Shown: in pieces, positions 33,062 to 42,073 of the stretch
How the letters are laid out: every line of letters starts with the position of its first letter
Numbering within the stretch: position 1 is the first letter of the stretch
Assembly (NCBI GenBank): GCA_964354855.1
Contig: CAYHBO010000001.1
Coordinates: 1 to 64,000 of the forward strand
Source: CAYHBO01 sp964354855
GTDB taxonomy: Bacteria; Babelota; Babeliae; Babelales; RVW-14
Length of the DNA: 64,000 nt
Direction: 5' to 3'
Program-made: the position numbers and the translations under genes
The notes under the pieces: generated by a model
Databases searched by the model: none
Told to the model about the DNA's origin: nothing
What the model saw: the letters and a program-made list of their open reading frames with translations, nothing else

Positions 33062-33721
33062 ATGAAGAAATTATTAACCCTACCTTTTCTCCTCTCATCA
33101 TTACACGCACATACATTAACTCTTAACCCGACCGACACAAAGCCAACAAAAATTGACCCTCTTTCAAAAATCACCGTAACCAGCAAGAAAGCAATTGGAA
33201 AAAAAGACAAAGACTGCAAATCAGCTTTCAGCTTTAGTTATCAAGGGGATGTAAAAACAACTTTTGCTGACGGCAGCACTATAACCTCTGATCAACTTGA
33301 TATCGCCATTGATAAAGATGCTATCTCCACAAATAATGTTGTTTCTTCTCTTACCAAAGAAATTAAGCATGATGCTACATCACAACTTAAAAAAGTTTCT
33401 TTTTTACGCAACGTATCCATCAAACATAACAAGCAAGTTATCTTAGCTGATCGTGTCGAACTAGATCCACAAAGACGCTGTTGTATACTTCAAGGAAATG
33501 TCTCGGTTACTCAAAGTAAAACAAAGGCATCCGATGTTCCTATCAGTTTAAAAAGCGACCAAGCGGTTTTATCACTTGATTCAGGCACCGTTACCTTTTT
33601 GGGTTCAAGCATGAAGCCAGTAAGTACCGTCATCAACGTAACCGATGTTAAAATTTTTGATAAATTAGATAAGCCAAAGAAAAAAAAGCGTGAACAAAAT
33701 ACATCTCCTACCCGCGCATGA
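33062..33721 (+). CDS. lptA: LptA/OstA-like LPS transport protein
   Basis: LptA bridges the periplasm and carries lipopolysaccharide to the outer membrane. This 219-residue protein has a signal peptide (1-16) and an OstA-like beta-jellyroll: repeated strands FSFSYQGDVKTTFADGSTITSDQLDI, then VSIKHNKQVILADRVELDPQRRCCILQGNVSVTQS. The pattern of a tag marking a modified sugar layer is typical, but identity is modest. The C-terminus is very basic (KKKKREQN). AAAGGAG precedes the ATG. Its last 32 bases overlap mutL. Confidence 0.75.
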   Translation: MKKLLTLPFLLSSLHAHTLTLNPTDTKPTKIDPLSKITVTSKKAIGKKDKDCKSAFSFSYQGDVKTTFADGSTITSDQLDIAIDKDAISTNNVVSSLTKEIKHDATSQLKKVSFLRNVSIKHNKQVILADRVELDPQRRCCILQGNVSVTQSKTKASDVPISLKSDQAVLSLDSGTVTFLGSSMKPVSTVINVTDVKIFDKLDKPKKKKREQNTSPTRA

Positions 33722-35621
33722 AGCTCAGAAGATTGCTGCAGGGGAAGTTATTGAACGGCCCGCACATATCATAAAAGAGCTTCTTGAAAATGCGCTGGAT
33801 GCAGGCGCCACTAAAATTGATATTTATCTTGAACAAGCCGGAAAAAAACTTATTCGCATTGTTGATAACGGATCTGGCATGTCACCTGATGACGCTCGTC
33901 TCTGTTTTGTTAAACATGCTACCAGTAAAGTTACCTCGCTAGATGATCTTGAACATATTAGCTCATTTGGCTTTCGTGGGGAGGCGCTTGCAAGTATTGC
34001 TGCCGTCAGCAGAACGACCCTTAAAACTAACACAAACAACACTGACGGCAACACTTCTCTAGGCATTGAAATTGATTATGAACAAGGCAACATCATTCGC
34101 GAACAAGCCATCGCTTATCAAACTGGCACTGAATTTATCGTTCAAGATCTTTTTTACAACATGCCAGCTCGACGAAAATTTTTACGACAAGATGAAACTG
34201 AAATTAACCAGGTAAACCAACTCATTAATGCGGCCAGCTTAAGTCATCTCAATGTGAATTTTCGATTTTATGTTGATAATAAACTGGTCCTCAATGCTCC
34301 TGCGAACAACAACCTTTCTGAACGCATTACGCAGCTCTGGGGATACAACACGGCACAAAATTTGGTGCCCATGCTCTCACCGCTCATCCTGAGGAGCCCG
34401 CAGGGCGTCTCGAAGGATAACAAGCATTCCTGGGTATCCATCACTGGCGCCGTATCACAAAACAGTTTTTGGCGTCACGGACGTGACCGTATTTTCTTTT
34501 TTGTTAACAATCGTTGGATTAAAAACAATGAGCTAAGTAAAGCCGTTTTAAAAGGCTACGCAAATGCATTGCCTCCAGCAAAATTTCCTATGGCGTTTAT
34601 TTTTATCACCATCGATCCAAGTTATGTTGATATCAACGTACACCCTAAAAAAGAAGAAGTTAGATTTCTAAAACCTGGGATCATTGAAACACTTTTACAA
34701 AAATCCGTACAACAGGCACTTGAGAATCAAATCACACAATTACTAAGCGCAAGCACACAAGAATTTATTCCCGCACCTGAACCTATTTTTTCAGGTCAAA
34801 AAAGCACTTCTATGCCTCGAGAATTTTCACCAAGCTTCCCTGGATTTTCAATGCCGTCTTTTTTTAGACAGCCGCAAGAAGTTGAACCTAATAAGGCCGC
34901 CATGACTCAAAACGATACGCTCCTAACCACGAACGACGATAAACAAATTTTCCAAAATAATCCCAAAGAAGTAGAAAAAACGCACAAACAAGACCCACTC
35001 GTCCCAAGAAGCCAACAGGGCATCTCGAAAGATTTGAGCAACCCGACCTACACCATCATGGGACAACTTTTCAACACCTACATCGTTTTAGAAAAAACTG
35101 ACGAATGCATCATTATTGATCAGCACGCGGCCCATGAGCGCATTTTGTATGAACAATGGAAAAGTAATTTTGAAGGATTAGAAGGGATCAGCTTACTGTT
35201 TCCAGAAGTTATCACGATCCCAGAACACCAGGTTGCCATGATCATGCAAGCACAAGATATTTTTGCAAAACTTGGCATTACCTTAGAGCAATTCGGCAAA
35301 CAAGAACTGATCATTAAATCATCGCCACCAAAAATTCAAGGCACCAACTTAAGTAACACCATTAAAGAAGCAGCAATTTTTATTGAAGAACACAACACTC
35401 TTGATGAAAATGATCTTCGCAAAAAACTTTATGAACACATACATAGCCATATGGCTTGCAAAGCAGCGGTGCGCGCGGGCGACACCCTTACTCCCAGCAT
35501 GATCAAACAACTCATTAACGATTTATTAACCGTCGAAAATCGCTTCCAATGCGTCCACGGTCGTCCGACCATGTGGACAATCACTAAGCTTGAATTTGAA
35601 AAAAAATTCAGGCGCTGTTAA
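33690..35621 (+). CDS. mutL: DNA mismatch repair protein MutL with two inserted repeats
   Basis: The N-terminal GHKL ATPase has ENALDAGAT, DNGSGM and SSFGFRGEALASI. The C-terminal domain has the nicking-endonuclease motif DQHAAHERILYE (DQHAx2Ex4E), so this is the self-nicking kind of MutL. It starts with GTG inside lptA. At 643 residues it has normal length. Two copies of the family B element are translated in the same frame: residues about 232-243 (LILRSPQGVSKD, in the transducer domain) and about 436-447 (LVPRSQQGISKD, in the linker). No mutS is in the window. Confidence 0.95.
   Translation: MNKIHLLPAHEAQKIAAGEVIERPAHIIKELLENALDAGATKIDIYLEQAGKKLIRIVDNGSGMSPDDARLCFVKHATSKVTSLDDLEHISSFGFRGEALASIAAVSRTTLKTNTNNTDGNTSLGIEIDYEQGNIIREQAIAYQTGTEFIVQDLFYNMPARRKFLRQDETEINQVNQLINAASLSHLNVNFRFYVDNKLVLNAPANNNLSERITQLWGYNTAQNLVPMLSPLILRSPQGVSKDNKHSWVSITGAVSQNSFWRHGRDRIFFFVNNRWIKNNELSKAVLKGYANALPPAKFPMAFIFITIDPSYVDINVHPKKEEVRFLKPGIIETLLQKSVQQALENQITQLLSASTQEFIPAPEPIFSGQKSTSMPREFSPSFPGFSMPSFFRQPQEVEPNKAAMTQNDTLLTTNDDKQIFQNNPKEVEKTHKQDPLVPRSQQGISKDLSNPTYTIMGQLFNTYIVLEKTDECIIIDQHAAHERILYEQWKSNFEGLEGISLLFPEVITIPEHQVAMIMQAQDIFAKLGITLEQFGKQELIIKSSPPKIQGTNLSNTIKEAAIFIEEHNTLDENDLRKKLYEHIHSHMACKAAVRAGDTLTPSMIKQLINDLLTVENRFQCVHGRPTMWTITKLEFEKKFRRC
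34383..34418. repeat. Family B repeat inside mutL, first copy
   Basis: CTCATCCTGAGGAGCCCGCA followed by GGGCGTCTCGAAGGAT, an element also found in comEC (51944). It is read in frame as LILRSPQGVSKD in a loop between two strands of the MutL transducer domain. Confidence 0.75.
34998..35033. repeat. Family B repeat inside mutL, decayed second copy
   Basis: CTCGTCCCAAGAAGCCAACA followed by GGGCATCTCGAAAGAT resembles the copy at 34383 with about eight changes. It is read in the same frame (LVPRSQQGISKD) in the MutL linker, where insertions are tolerated. The greater decay suggests an older insertion. Confidence 0.6.
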
Positions 35622-35690
35622 ACAAATTTCTTGTAAATTAACTGCCCCATTGCTTATACCAAGAACAAACCTTTAATAAAAAGAAAAATC

Positions 35691-36638
35691 ATGAGACATT
35701 TTATGCTATTTATTTTGTTTTTTTTAAATTATTGTTTTGTGGAAAATATAAACACCATGCAGCCAAACAACCCATTAGAAACAACAGCTCAACAAAATCC
35801 ACAAAGATCCTGTATGGAGTTATTTCAAGCAATATCAAATAGAAATGAATCAGAATGCTTGAGAATCATTGCTCGCCTTAATCATATTTTAATTACATGG
35901 CCTGATGAATATGGCTGCAAACCAATGCACTATGCAGCTTGTTTCTTGCCAGAACAATCTGCTTTGAAAGTAATAAAAGCACTTATTGATCGCGGAGAAA
36001 ACTGTAATTCTACGGATAATAGTCAAAAAACACCCGCTCATTATGCCATGGAAACAGGAAAATTTAATTTAGTTAAATATCTTGTTAAAGAAATGCGAAC
36101 ATTTCTAATTAAAGATTCGAATGGAAACTCCTTAATGGATATTGCCAGAAAAACAAATAACAACGACATGCTTACCTATTTTCAAAATCTTTATGATGAA
36201 ATAGGCCTTACTTGTGCAACTGGACTATTTCCTTATGGCTTCTTTTTTAAATTTCAAAATATAGCGTATTTTTATACTGATCTTTATTGTGGACTAACAT
36301 GGCGAATTAAGAATTATCTAGATCAATTTCCCGAACACGTAAATATTACAATCGGAGAAACTCAACGAACCCCTCTTCATTATATAGCAATGGCATCCAA
36401 AAACATTGTACAAGAAGATCTTGCAATAGAAATAATTGAATATCTCCTTTTAAAAGGCGCAAATCCAAGAATTCAAGACGCACAAAGAAGAACCCCTATG
36501 CACTATGCCGCAGAAAACGGCAGTCTTGTTCTTATGATTATTCTTGCAACAGACGAAAGCGATCTTGATACTCCTGATCATAATCAAGAAACTCCTACAA
36601 GTATTTCCGTGCGATGTAAATTTATTAATACTCCCTAA
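35691..36638 (+). CDS. Secreted ankyrin repeat protein
   Basis: A 315-residue protein with a signal peptide (1-23) and ankyrin repeats in two blocks. The first block (about 65-140) has YGCKPMHYAACFL, VIKALIDRGENCNSTDNSQ and KTPAHYAMETGKFNLVKYLV. The second (about 220-305) has QRTPLHYIAMAS, IIEYLLLKGANPRIQDAQR and RTPMHYAAENGSLVLMIIL. A hydrophobic, aromatic region separates them. Ankyrin proteins bind other proteins; in intracellular bacteria secreted ones often target host factors. It follows mutL by 69 bases. Confidence 0.85.
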   Translation: MRHFMLFILFFLNYCFVENINTMQPNNPLETTAQQNPQRSCMELFQAISNRNESECLRIIARLNHILITWPDEYGCKPMHYAACFLPEQSALKVIKALIDRGENCNSTDNSQKTPAHYAMETGKFNLVKYLVKEMRTFLIKDSNGNSLMDIARKTNNNDMLTYFQNLYDEIGLTCATGLFPYGFFFKFQNIAYFYTDLYCGLTWRIKNYLDQFPEHVNITIGETQRTPLHYIAMASKNIVQEDLAIEIIEYLLLKGANPRIQDAQRRTPMHYAAENGSLVLMIILATDESDLDTPDHNQETPTSISVRCKFINTP

Positions 36639-36675
36639 CAATCTGACTATTTACTCCAGTCCGTATCAATGAAAT

Positions 36676-36852
36676 CGTAGCTATAAAGTTATCGGTACTA
36701 GTAATACTTACAATTTCATGCTGAAGCGACACAGTTGAAATCGAAACAAGAATTGCATCAGCCAAGAAACAGAAAAGTTCAAAAATATAATATGCTTTAC
36801 TAATAATGAGTCCAACATGTTTTTCTGATTGCGTCCAATGCTCAGTAGTAAG
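36676..36852 (-). pseudogene. Relic of a second two-domain oxidoreductase
   Basis: The minus strand reads, without a stop, 59 residues beginning LTTEHWTQSEKHVGLIIS and ending ITSTDNFIAT. By hand alignment 42 of 59 match the Gfo/Idh/MocA part of the oxidoreductase at 38513-40699 (segment near 38855-39031). Upstream and downstream similarity fades and there is no start, so it is a fragment of a duplicate or former gene. It sits just beyond the last gene of that same operon. This is the main content of the 300-base space 36639-36934. Confidence 0.82.
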
Positions 36853-36934
36853 GTGGAAATCTTAGAATTTGTGATGAAAATAGCGATTCTCCTGTTGGTA
36901 TCATGATGTGGCTTGAAATGAGACAAGATGAAGA

Positions 36935-37768
36935 TTAAGGCTTTGTCTCCGTTAATTCAGCCTTAAAATAATCCCATGGGAATGCGTCTATTAATTTTTT
37001 CTTATCAATAAATCCAGGAGGCTCTCCTCCCATTTGCAACGCATCTTGCACCGAGGTTGCATAACGAAAGTTTGGCCTGCCGGTAGATTCATAGTAATCT
37101 TGATACTTTAGCAATGGCTCAATCCAGGTCATTTTCAGTAATCGAGCAGGGATTCCAAATGATTCAGCAACAATAATGCCATGAAGCGAGCTAGAGATGA
37201 CAAACTTGCTTTGTGTTATTTTTTTTATAATCTCATCCCATGACCAGACAGGATACACAACATTTTTATACGAGCTAAAACAATCCATCTCTCCTATGTT
37301 TGGAATGATAATGTAATCATACACAGGTTTTACATTCTTAAATTCTGGAAATAAATCTGCCATTAATACCGCTGGATCACCATACACTTCGGGGCAATCT
37401 ATTCCCATCTCGAGAAGGAATGCTCGCGTTCGAGGTCCTCTAACAGCTCGAATATTAAGACGAGTAAATCTATTTTCTAATAAAGGATTTTCTCGAAATC
37501 CACTACCCCAAATAACATCGTCATTACGCGCAAAATGCAAAATTGACCCTGCCGCTAACAATGTGTTTTGGCCTTTATTCAATGTTAAATTATTATGCTC
37601 AAGCGGATAACCAACAATTTTTTCTACAATTACTCTAGATAATTCATCACCAAAATTAATACTTCCACGATCTGTCTTCCACCAAAACATACTTTTTTCT
37701 AATGAAAAACAAGGTAAAGAGATCGTAATCAACATACCAAAGACAATGCCTCTATTTTTAGTCTTCAT
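36935..37768 (-). CDS. Polysaccharide pyruvyl transferase family protein with signal peptide
   Basis: A 277-residue protein resembling polysaccharide pyruvyl transferases, which add pyruvate ketals to sugar residues from phosphoenolpyruvate. Family features: FGDELSRVIVEKIVG near the start, WGSGF, IRAVRGPRTRAFLLEMGI, GDPAVLMADLFP, and SKFVISSSLHGIIVAESFGIPAR. Unusually, it begins with a signal peptide (about 1-22, GIVFGMLITISLPCFS). Normal members are cytosolic because their donor is. It is the last gene of the wecB-wecC operon, 20 bases after a methyltransferase that also has a signal. Confidence 0.82.
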   Translation of the reverse strand: MKTKNRGIVFGMLITISLPCFSLEKSMFWWKTDRGSINFGDELSRVIVEKIVGYPLEHNNLTLNKGQNTLLAAGSILHFARNDDVIWGSGFRENPLLENRFTRLNIRAVRGPRTRAFLLEMGIDCPEVYGDPAVLMADLFPEFKNVKPVYDYIIIPNIGEMDCFSSYKNVVYPVWSWDEIIKKITQSKFVISSSLHGIIVAESFGIPARLLKMTWIEPLLKYQDYYESTGRPNFRYATSVQDALQMGGEPPGFIDKKKLIDAFPWDYFKAELTETKP

Positions 37769-37788
37769 AGACCTCTCATTCGTGATTT

Positions 37789-38505
37789 TTAACTACTTAT
37801 TAATTTTTGTGCATTCTTACTTCGTTGTTCGTCTTTGCGAAAAAGAAAATAACTCGCCGAAGAGGAAAACGAAGATATGAGCTCAGTTCTTTCTAATAAA
37901 AAAACTAATGTCTTTTTCATACTCCACGAATTTGGATCGTTAAGTAATATATATCCACCATTTTTTACTTTAAAAAAATAAGTCGTCGCATCTTGATAAA
38001 GGGTCGTTTCATTTTTACTTCCATCAAAGTGAATAAAATCTATGGTTTCATCTTCAAACAAATGAATGGCCGTTTGTGATGTCTGCCTTACTAAAGAACC
38101 GTATTGATTCAATTTATTTTGATTAAGTAATAAGATTGCTTGCCGATAGAAATGCTCATAATCCAAGCTATTCCACCAAGCATGATTGGGATCATTAACA
38201 TTAAACCCCTTAATCGCTTCTTGAGCACTCCAAGCATCAATACCAAAAGCATACCCTGCACCATTATACTGCAATGTTTTAATGATAGGGAACAATGACT
38301 TTCCCGAAAAAGTTCCAATTTCAACACAGTACCGTAACTGTTTTTCTTTTATCAAGTCCATCATCAATCCAGCCTTCTCTGGAGAACACCATCCAGAAAT
38401 ATTTTCTATTTTCACGACAACTTCATCTTTAAAAGATTGCCAATCACCTTGTGCTATCAAAGACAACGTTGTTACAGATAAAACAAATGAAATTAATTTA
38501 ATCAT
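37789..38505 (-). CDS. SAM-dependent methyltransferase-like protein with signal peptide
   Basis: A 238-residue protein (from the ATG at 38505) with a Rossmann methyltransferase layout: YCVEIGTFSGKSLFPII (motif I), YAFGIDAWSAQEA (acidic second strand), ETIDFIHFDGSK and GGYILLNDPN. It resembles the small methyltransferases of sugar clusters (Methyltransf_24 type). The chosen start gives a signal peptide (MIKLISFVLSVTTLSLIAQG), with TTTTGGGG ten bases upstream; a longer frame begins 13 codons earlier inside the preceding gene. Export of a SAM-using enzyme is odd. Confidence 0.75.
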   Translation of the reverse strand: MIKLISFVLSVTTLSLIAQGDWQSFKDEVVVKIENISGWCSPEKAGLMMDLIKEKQLRYCVEIGTFSGKSLFPIIKTLQYNGAGYAFGIDAWSAQEAIKGFNVNDPNHAWWNSLDYEHFYRQAILLLNQNKLNQYGSLVRQTSQTAIHLFEDETIDFIHFDGSKNETTLYQDATTYFFKVKNGGYILLNDPNSWSMKKTLVFLLERTELISSFSSSASYFLFRKDEQRSKNAQKLISS

Positions 38506-38512
38506 ACAATTT

Positions 38513-40699
38513 TTACCCCAAAAAGGCCTGGTTGCCGCCTCCATTTAGTACTAACTTATTTACCGTTAGCGTCAATTCAGTAGTTATCAATAAACGCTCA
38601 TATGATACCTGAGGCTTAACGTCTTTGTTTTTTACTTCTTTAAAAAATGCCCTTAATAAATGTTCATGTCCTTTGTTAGGACTGCTTGTCTTAAGATTAT
38701 CTGCAACAGCAATACCATAGCCCCGTAGTTCACGATAATCATCCATCGTGATCGACTTGCCATCAAAAAAAATTTCCATATATTCTTTATTCATACTCGA
38801 TGAGCCAGTCGAAGTAAACGTCAACGTACACACAGAACCATCAGACATTTGCACCGTGGCAATAAAATTATCGGTACACGCAATACTCGCGATATTATGT
38901 TGTAATGGAATGGCCGAAACTGACACTGGCACTGCATCAGTTAAGAAACAAAAAAGCTCAAAGATATGACACGCTTCACCAATAATGCGCCCACCATGCT
39001 TTTCTGACTGCGTCCAATGCTCAGTAGTAAGATAGCCGACATTCATCCGATAATTGATCATCAACGGCGTTGTTCTTTGAGTAATAAGTTTTTTGGTATG
39101 CACCATGAAGGGTGCCCATGATCGGTTAAAATCAACTGATAATAAACTTTGTGGATTATTAGCTAAGCAATTTTTTAATTGCTTAAGCTGCTCGAAATTT
39201 ACGACGGCAGGTTTTTCGGCAAAAACTGCTTTACCATACTCAAGAAATTTTATGATTTGTTCGCTATGAAAATAGTGAGGCGTTGCTATGACTACGGCAT
39301 GAATATCAGGATTATCTAACAACTGTTCATAAGTTGTACTTACGTTTTGGATTTTGTACTGGCGAGATGCATTGATTGCAACACTATTCACCGTATCAAC
39401 CACTGTATGTAATGAAACATTTTTAATCGATGACAGTATCGGCAGTAACTTAACTTTACAAAAACCACCGGCGCCGATAACGGCAACATTGATAGTGGAA
39501 TGTCCTTCGACAGGTTCAGGATGAGCGGGATAGTAAGTAATGTCGTTGCGCCCCGATGGAGCGAGTGAGTAGAGGGGAGCTATGGCATCCTTATACCTCA
39601 ATACAATTCCTAAACTCTGCTGCGTCTGCAACTTTTCATAAGCAAGATCAGCCTGCTCAAAAGAAAATTCATGTTGAATCAGCGGCTCAATAGAAACTTT
39701 ACCATCTTCAACTAATCGGGCAAAAAGTTCCATGTTACGATTCTCCGTCCAACGAACATAGGCATACGGATAATCATTTCCTTCACGCTCATAAGTCGCA
39801 TCATAACGACCAGGTCCGTAAGAACATGAAATCAGCAGATCGATTTCTTTGGTGTAAAACTGCTCACGATCAAAATCAAGTTTCACATCACCAACAATTA
39901 CTACCTTACCTTTGCGGCGCGTAACCTGCATCGCGTCATTAATCAAATCACCCGTGCTACTTGCAGCGGTAATAATAACCGTATCAACCCCCTGATGACT
40001 TGTTGCGAACGCAATGCTCTTACGCCAATCTTCTTGTTTAGGATTAAAAACATAATCGGCTCCAAACTTTTTAGCGAGCCCTATACGACTATCTTGTACA
40101 TCAACACCAAAGACCCGCGCACCAGAAAGCTTACAAAGTTGAACCGTAAGCTGACCTAAAAGCCCGAGCCCAACTACGCACACATTTTCACCAAGCTCAA
40201 CATGCGCACGACGAACGGCTTGCATCGCAATCGCCCCAATGGTAGTAATGCTGGCATCTTTTAATGAAGCCTCATGATTAAGTTTAACCATAAGATTTTC
40301 CGGAACGACTACAACTTGCGCATGATTTGCGCTGCCGGATCCCCCACAAGCCACAAAATCTCCAACATGAAATCGCGTAACTCTAACCCCTACACCAATC
40401 ACTACCCCTGAACAGGAATAACCAACTGGCAACACTTGAGTCATAGAGCCTTTAATGAGTGACGTAGTCCCCTGCAGACCATTTTCTTTAAGCGAACCAA
40501 GAACTTTAGTCGTACTTTGACTTATGTTTGAAACAAACTTTTGATAAATATTTTTACCAGAATTCGTAACGGTTGCATACTCGGTTCCACTGCTGATAAA
40601 TGAATAATGAACTTCAACAAGAACTTCTTTTTCCCCAAGAAGGGGAATGTCTGTATCGAATAATTGCGCTTTCCCGGCCTGCAAAAAAACCTGTTTCAT
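38513..40699 (-). CDS. Two-domain oxidoreductase (zinc dehydrogenase + Gfo/Idh/MocA)
   Basis: A 728-residue fusion known from envelope polysaccharide clusters. Residues 1-370 form a medium-chain zinc-type alcohol dehydrogenase (SYSCSGVVIGVG, CVVGLGLLGQLTVQLCKLSGA). Residues 400-728 form a Gfo/Idh/MocA NAD-binding oxidoreductase (INVAVIGAGGFCKV, AVVIATPHYFHSEQI, GKAVFAEKPAV). The linker (about 374-395, around APSGRNDITYYPAHPEPVEG) is not protein-derived: it is the translation of a family C and a family B repeat. The ATG at 40699 is nine bases after wecC; an in-frame TTG three codons earlier is less likely. The sugar substrate is unknown. Confidence 0.88.
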   Translation of the reverse strand: MKQVFLQAGKAQLFDTDIPLLGEKEVLVEVHYSFISSGTEYATVTNSGKNIYQKFVSNISQSTTKVLGSLKENGLQGTTSLIKGSMTQVLPVGYSCSGVVIGVGVRVTRFHVGDFVACGGSGSANHAQVVVVPENLMVKLNHEASLKDASITTIGAIAMQAVRRAHVELGENVCVVGLGLLGQLTVQLCKLSGARVFGVDVQDSRIGLAKKFGADYVFNPKQEDWRKSIAFATSHQGVDTVIITAASSTGDLINDAMQVTRRKGKVVIVGDVKLDFDREQFYTKEIDLLISCSYGPGRYDATYEREGNDYPYAYVRWTENRNMELFARLVEDGKVSIEPLIQHEFSFEQADLAYEKLQTQQSLGIVLRYKDAIAPLYSLAPSGRNDITYYPAHPEPVEGHSTINVAVIGAGGFCKVKLLPILSSIKNVSLHTVVDTVNSVAINASRQYKIQNVSTTYEQLLDNPDIHAVVIATPHYFHSEQIIKFLEYGKAVFAEKPAVVNFEQLKQLKNCLANNPQSLLSVDFNRSWAPFMVHTKKLITQRTTPLMINYRMNVGYLTTEHWTQSEKHGGRIIGEACHIFELFCFLTDAVPVSVSAIPLQHNIASIACTDNFIATVQMSDGSVCTLTFTSTGSSSMNKEYMEIFFDGKSITMDDYRELRGYGIAVADNLKTSSPNKGHEHLLRAFFKEVKNKDVKPQVSYERLLITTELTLTVNKLVLNGGGNQAFLG
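39501..39577. repeat. Family B and family C repeats inside the two-domain oxidoreductase
   Basis: TGTCCTTCGACAGGTTCAGG plus ATGAGCGG (39501-39528) is a family B type element, and CCCCGATGGAGCGAGTGAGT plus AGAGGGG (39551-39577) is family C. On the minus strand they are read in frame as APSGRND...AHPEPVEG, exactly between the two enzyme domains. Confidence 0.85.
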
Positions 40700-40708
40700 A
40701 AACAACAA

Positions 40709-42016
40709 CTAGAACGTTGCTGTTTCTAAATTGCCAATTGCATGGGTAAAGTTTGCAAAAGAAGATTGAAGATTCTTTTTATTAAGATCATAAAGAAGGC
40801 CGCATGTATCAAGAACAACTTTTCCTTCAAGAACTTCCTGAGAAAGTGACATAAAAACTTTATGTTTTACTAAAACAAGAATGATATCGGCATCAAGCAT
40901 AACACGTTGCAATTTGGTGGTAAAAGAAACCTCAAACTTTGCCAATTCACTCAAATCTATATGCGGATCATACGCAACAAAATTCAACTGATCCTGTTTC
41001 TTAGTTAGTGCTTGTGAGATCATAAGCGCAGGAGACTGTCTAAAATCATTTACATCTGGTTTGAACGTAAGCCCGAGAGCCAAGACTGTTGGCTTATCTT
41101 TACCAAGCGTCTTCATTCTTTGTACTTGATCCATCACCTGCTGAATAACCTGGTGTGGCTTTTGATCATTAATATCACGCGCTTTACGTAACAACTCAGT
41201 TTGCTCAGGGAAATCATTAATCAAAAACCATGGATCAACAGCAATACAATGACCACCAACCCCACAACTTGGAGATAAAATATTAACACGAGGATGCTTA
41301 TTGGCGAGTTCAATAACTTGGTATGGATCAAGCCCCGCAGCATCACACAGCGCGGCTACTTGGTTAGCAAACGCAATTTGCACATCACGATTACTATTTT
41401 CAATCAACTTAATTGCTTCAGCGGTCTTTGCATCGGTTATATGCAGAATGCCTTTAACAAATTTTGTATAAAATGCTAACGCCATCTCAGATGATTTGTG
41501 ACAAACGCCACCAAGAACACGCGCATTACTAATCAGTTCATCAAAAATTTTACCAGGCAGAACACGCTCAGGACAATGAGCTACAAAGAAGTCTCGACTA
41601 CATTTTAACCCGGAAAATTCCTCAAGTAAGGCCGCAACTTTTTCAGTCGTACCCATAGGAACGGTTGACTCAATAATCACCAAGTTACCCGGCATTAATC
41701 GCTTTGCAATCTCTTTTGATGCGTCAAAGACATGGTCAAGAACTGCTTTTTTTTGTTTATTAAAAGGAGTTTGTACGGCGATAATAAAACAGTCGGCATA
41801 CTCTAAAGTAGACCCAACTTTAAATTTTTTCTTTTTAAGCGCTTTATCAAGACGCTCATTAATTTCATCTTCTTGGATATCTACGGAAGCGCTGTTGATT
41901 TTATTGATCTTGTTAATATCAATATCAAATCCAAAAACATCGTAGCCAGACTCGGCAGCTACTATTGCAGTTGGGATTCCGATGTACCCAAGTCCCAAAA
42001 TAGAAACGCGCTTCAT
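40709..42016 (-). CDS. wecC: UDP-N-acetyl-D-mannosaminuronic acid dehydrogenase
   Basis: The enzyme oxidises UDP-ManNAc to UDP-ManNAcA with NAD. The N-terminal Rossmann motif is GLGYIGIPTAIVAAESG, the central domain has the catalytic Lys/Asn region (AEAIKLIENSNRDVQIAFANQ) and the active cysteine in SCGVGGHCIAVDPWFL, and the C-terminal domain has LGLTFKPDVNDFRQSPA. At 435 residues it has normal length. GGAG eight bases upstream favours the ATG at 42016 over the TTG before it. It lies 57 bases after wecB and continues directly into the two-domain oxidoreductase. Confidence 0.92.
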   Translation of the reverse strand: MKRVSILGLGYIGIPTAIVAAESGYDVFGFDIDINKINKINSASVDIQEDEINERLDKALKKKKFKVGSTLEYADCFIIAVQTPFNKQKKAVLDHVFDASKEIAKRLMPGNLVIIESTVPMGTTEKVAALLEEFSGLKCSRDFFVAHCPERVLPGKIFDELISNARVLGGVCHKSSEMALAFYTKFVKGILHITDAKTAEAIKLIENSNRDVQIAFANQVAALCDAAGLDPYQVIELANKHPRVNILSPSCGVGGHCIAVDPWFLINDFPEQTELLRKARDINDQKPHQVIQQVMDQVQRMKTLGKDKPTVLALGLTFKPDVNDFRQSPALMISQALTKKQDQLNFVAYDPHIDLSELAKFEVSFTTKLQRVMLDADIILVLVKHKVFMSLSQEVLEGKVVLDTCGLLYDLNKKNLQSSFANFTHAIGNLETATF

Positions 42017-42073
42017 CAAATTATCTCCGCTTCGTCTTTTAAGTTTTTAATACAGGGTACAGAGTAACAGAAT

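Noticed and set aside
36708..36926. 72-codon minus-strand frame in the 36.7 kb gap
   Set aside because: It is out of frame with the oxidoreductase relic found there and has no features of its own.
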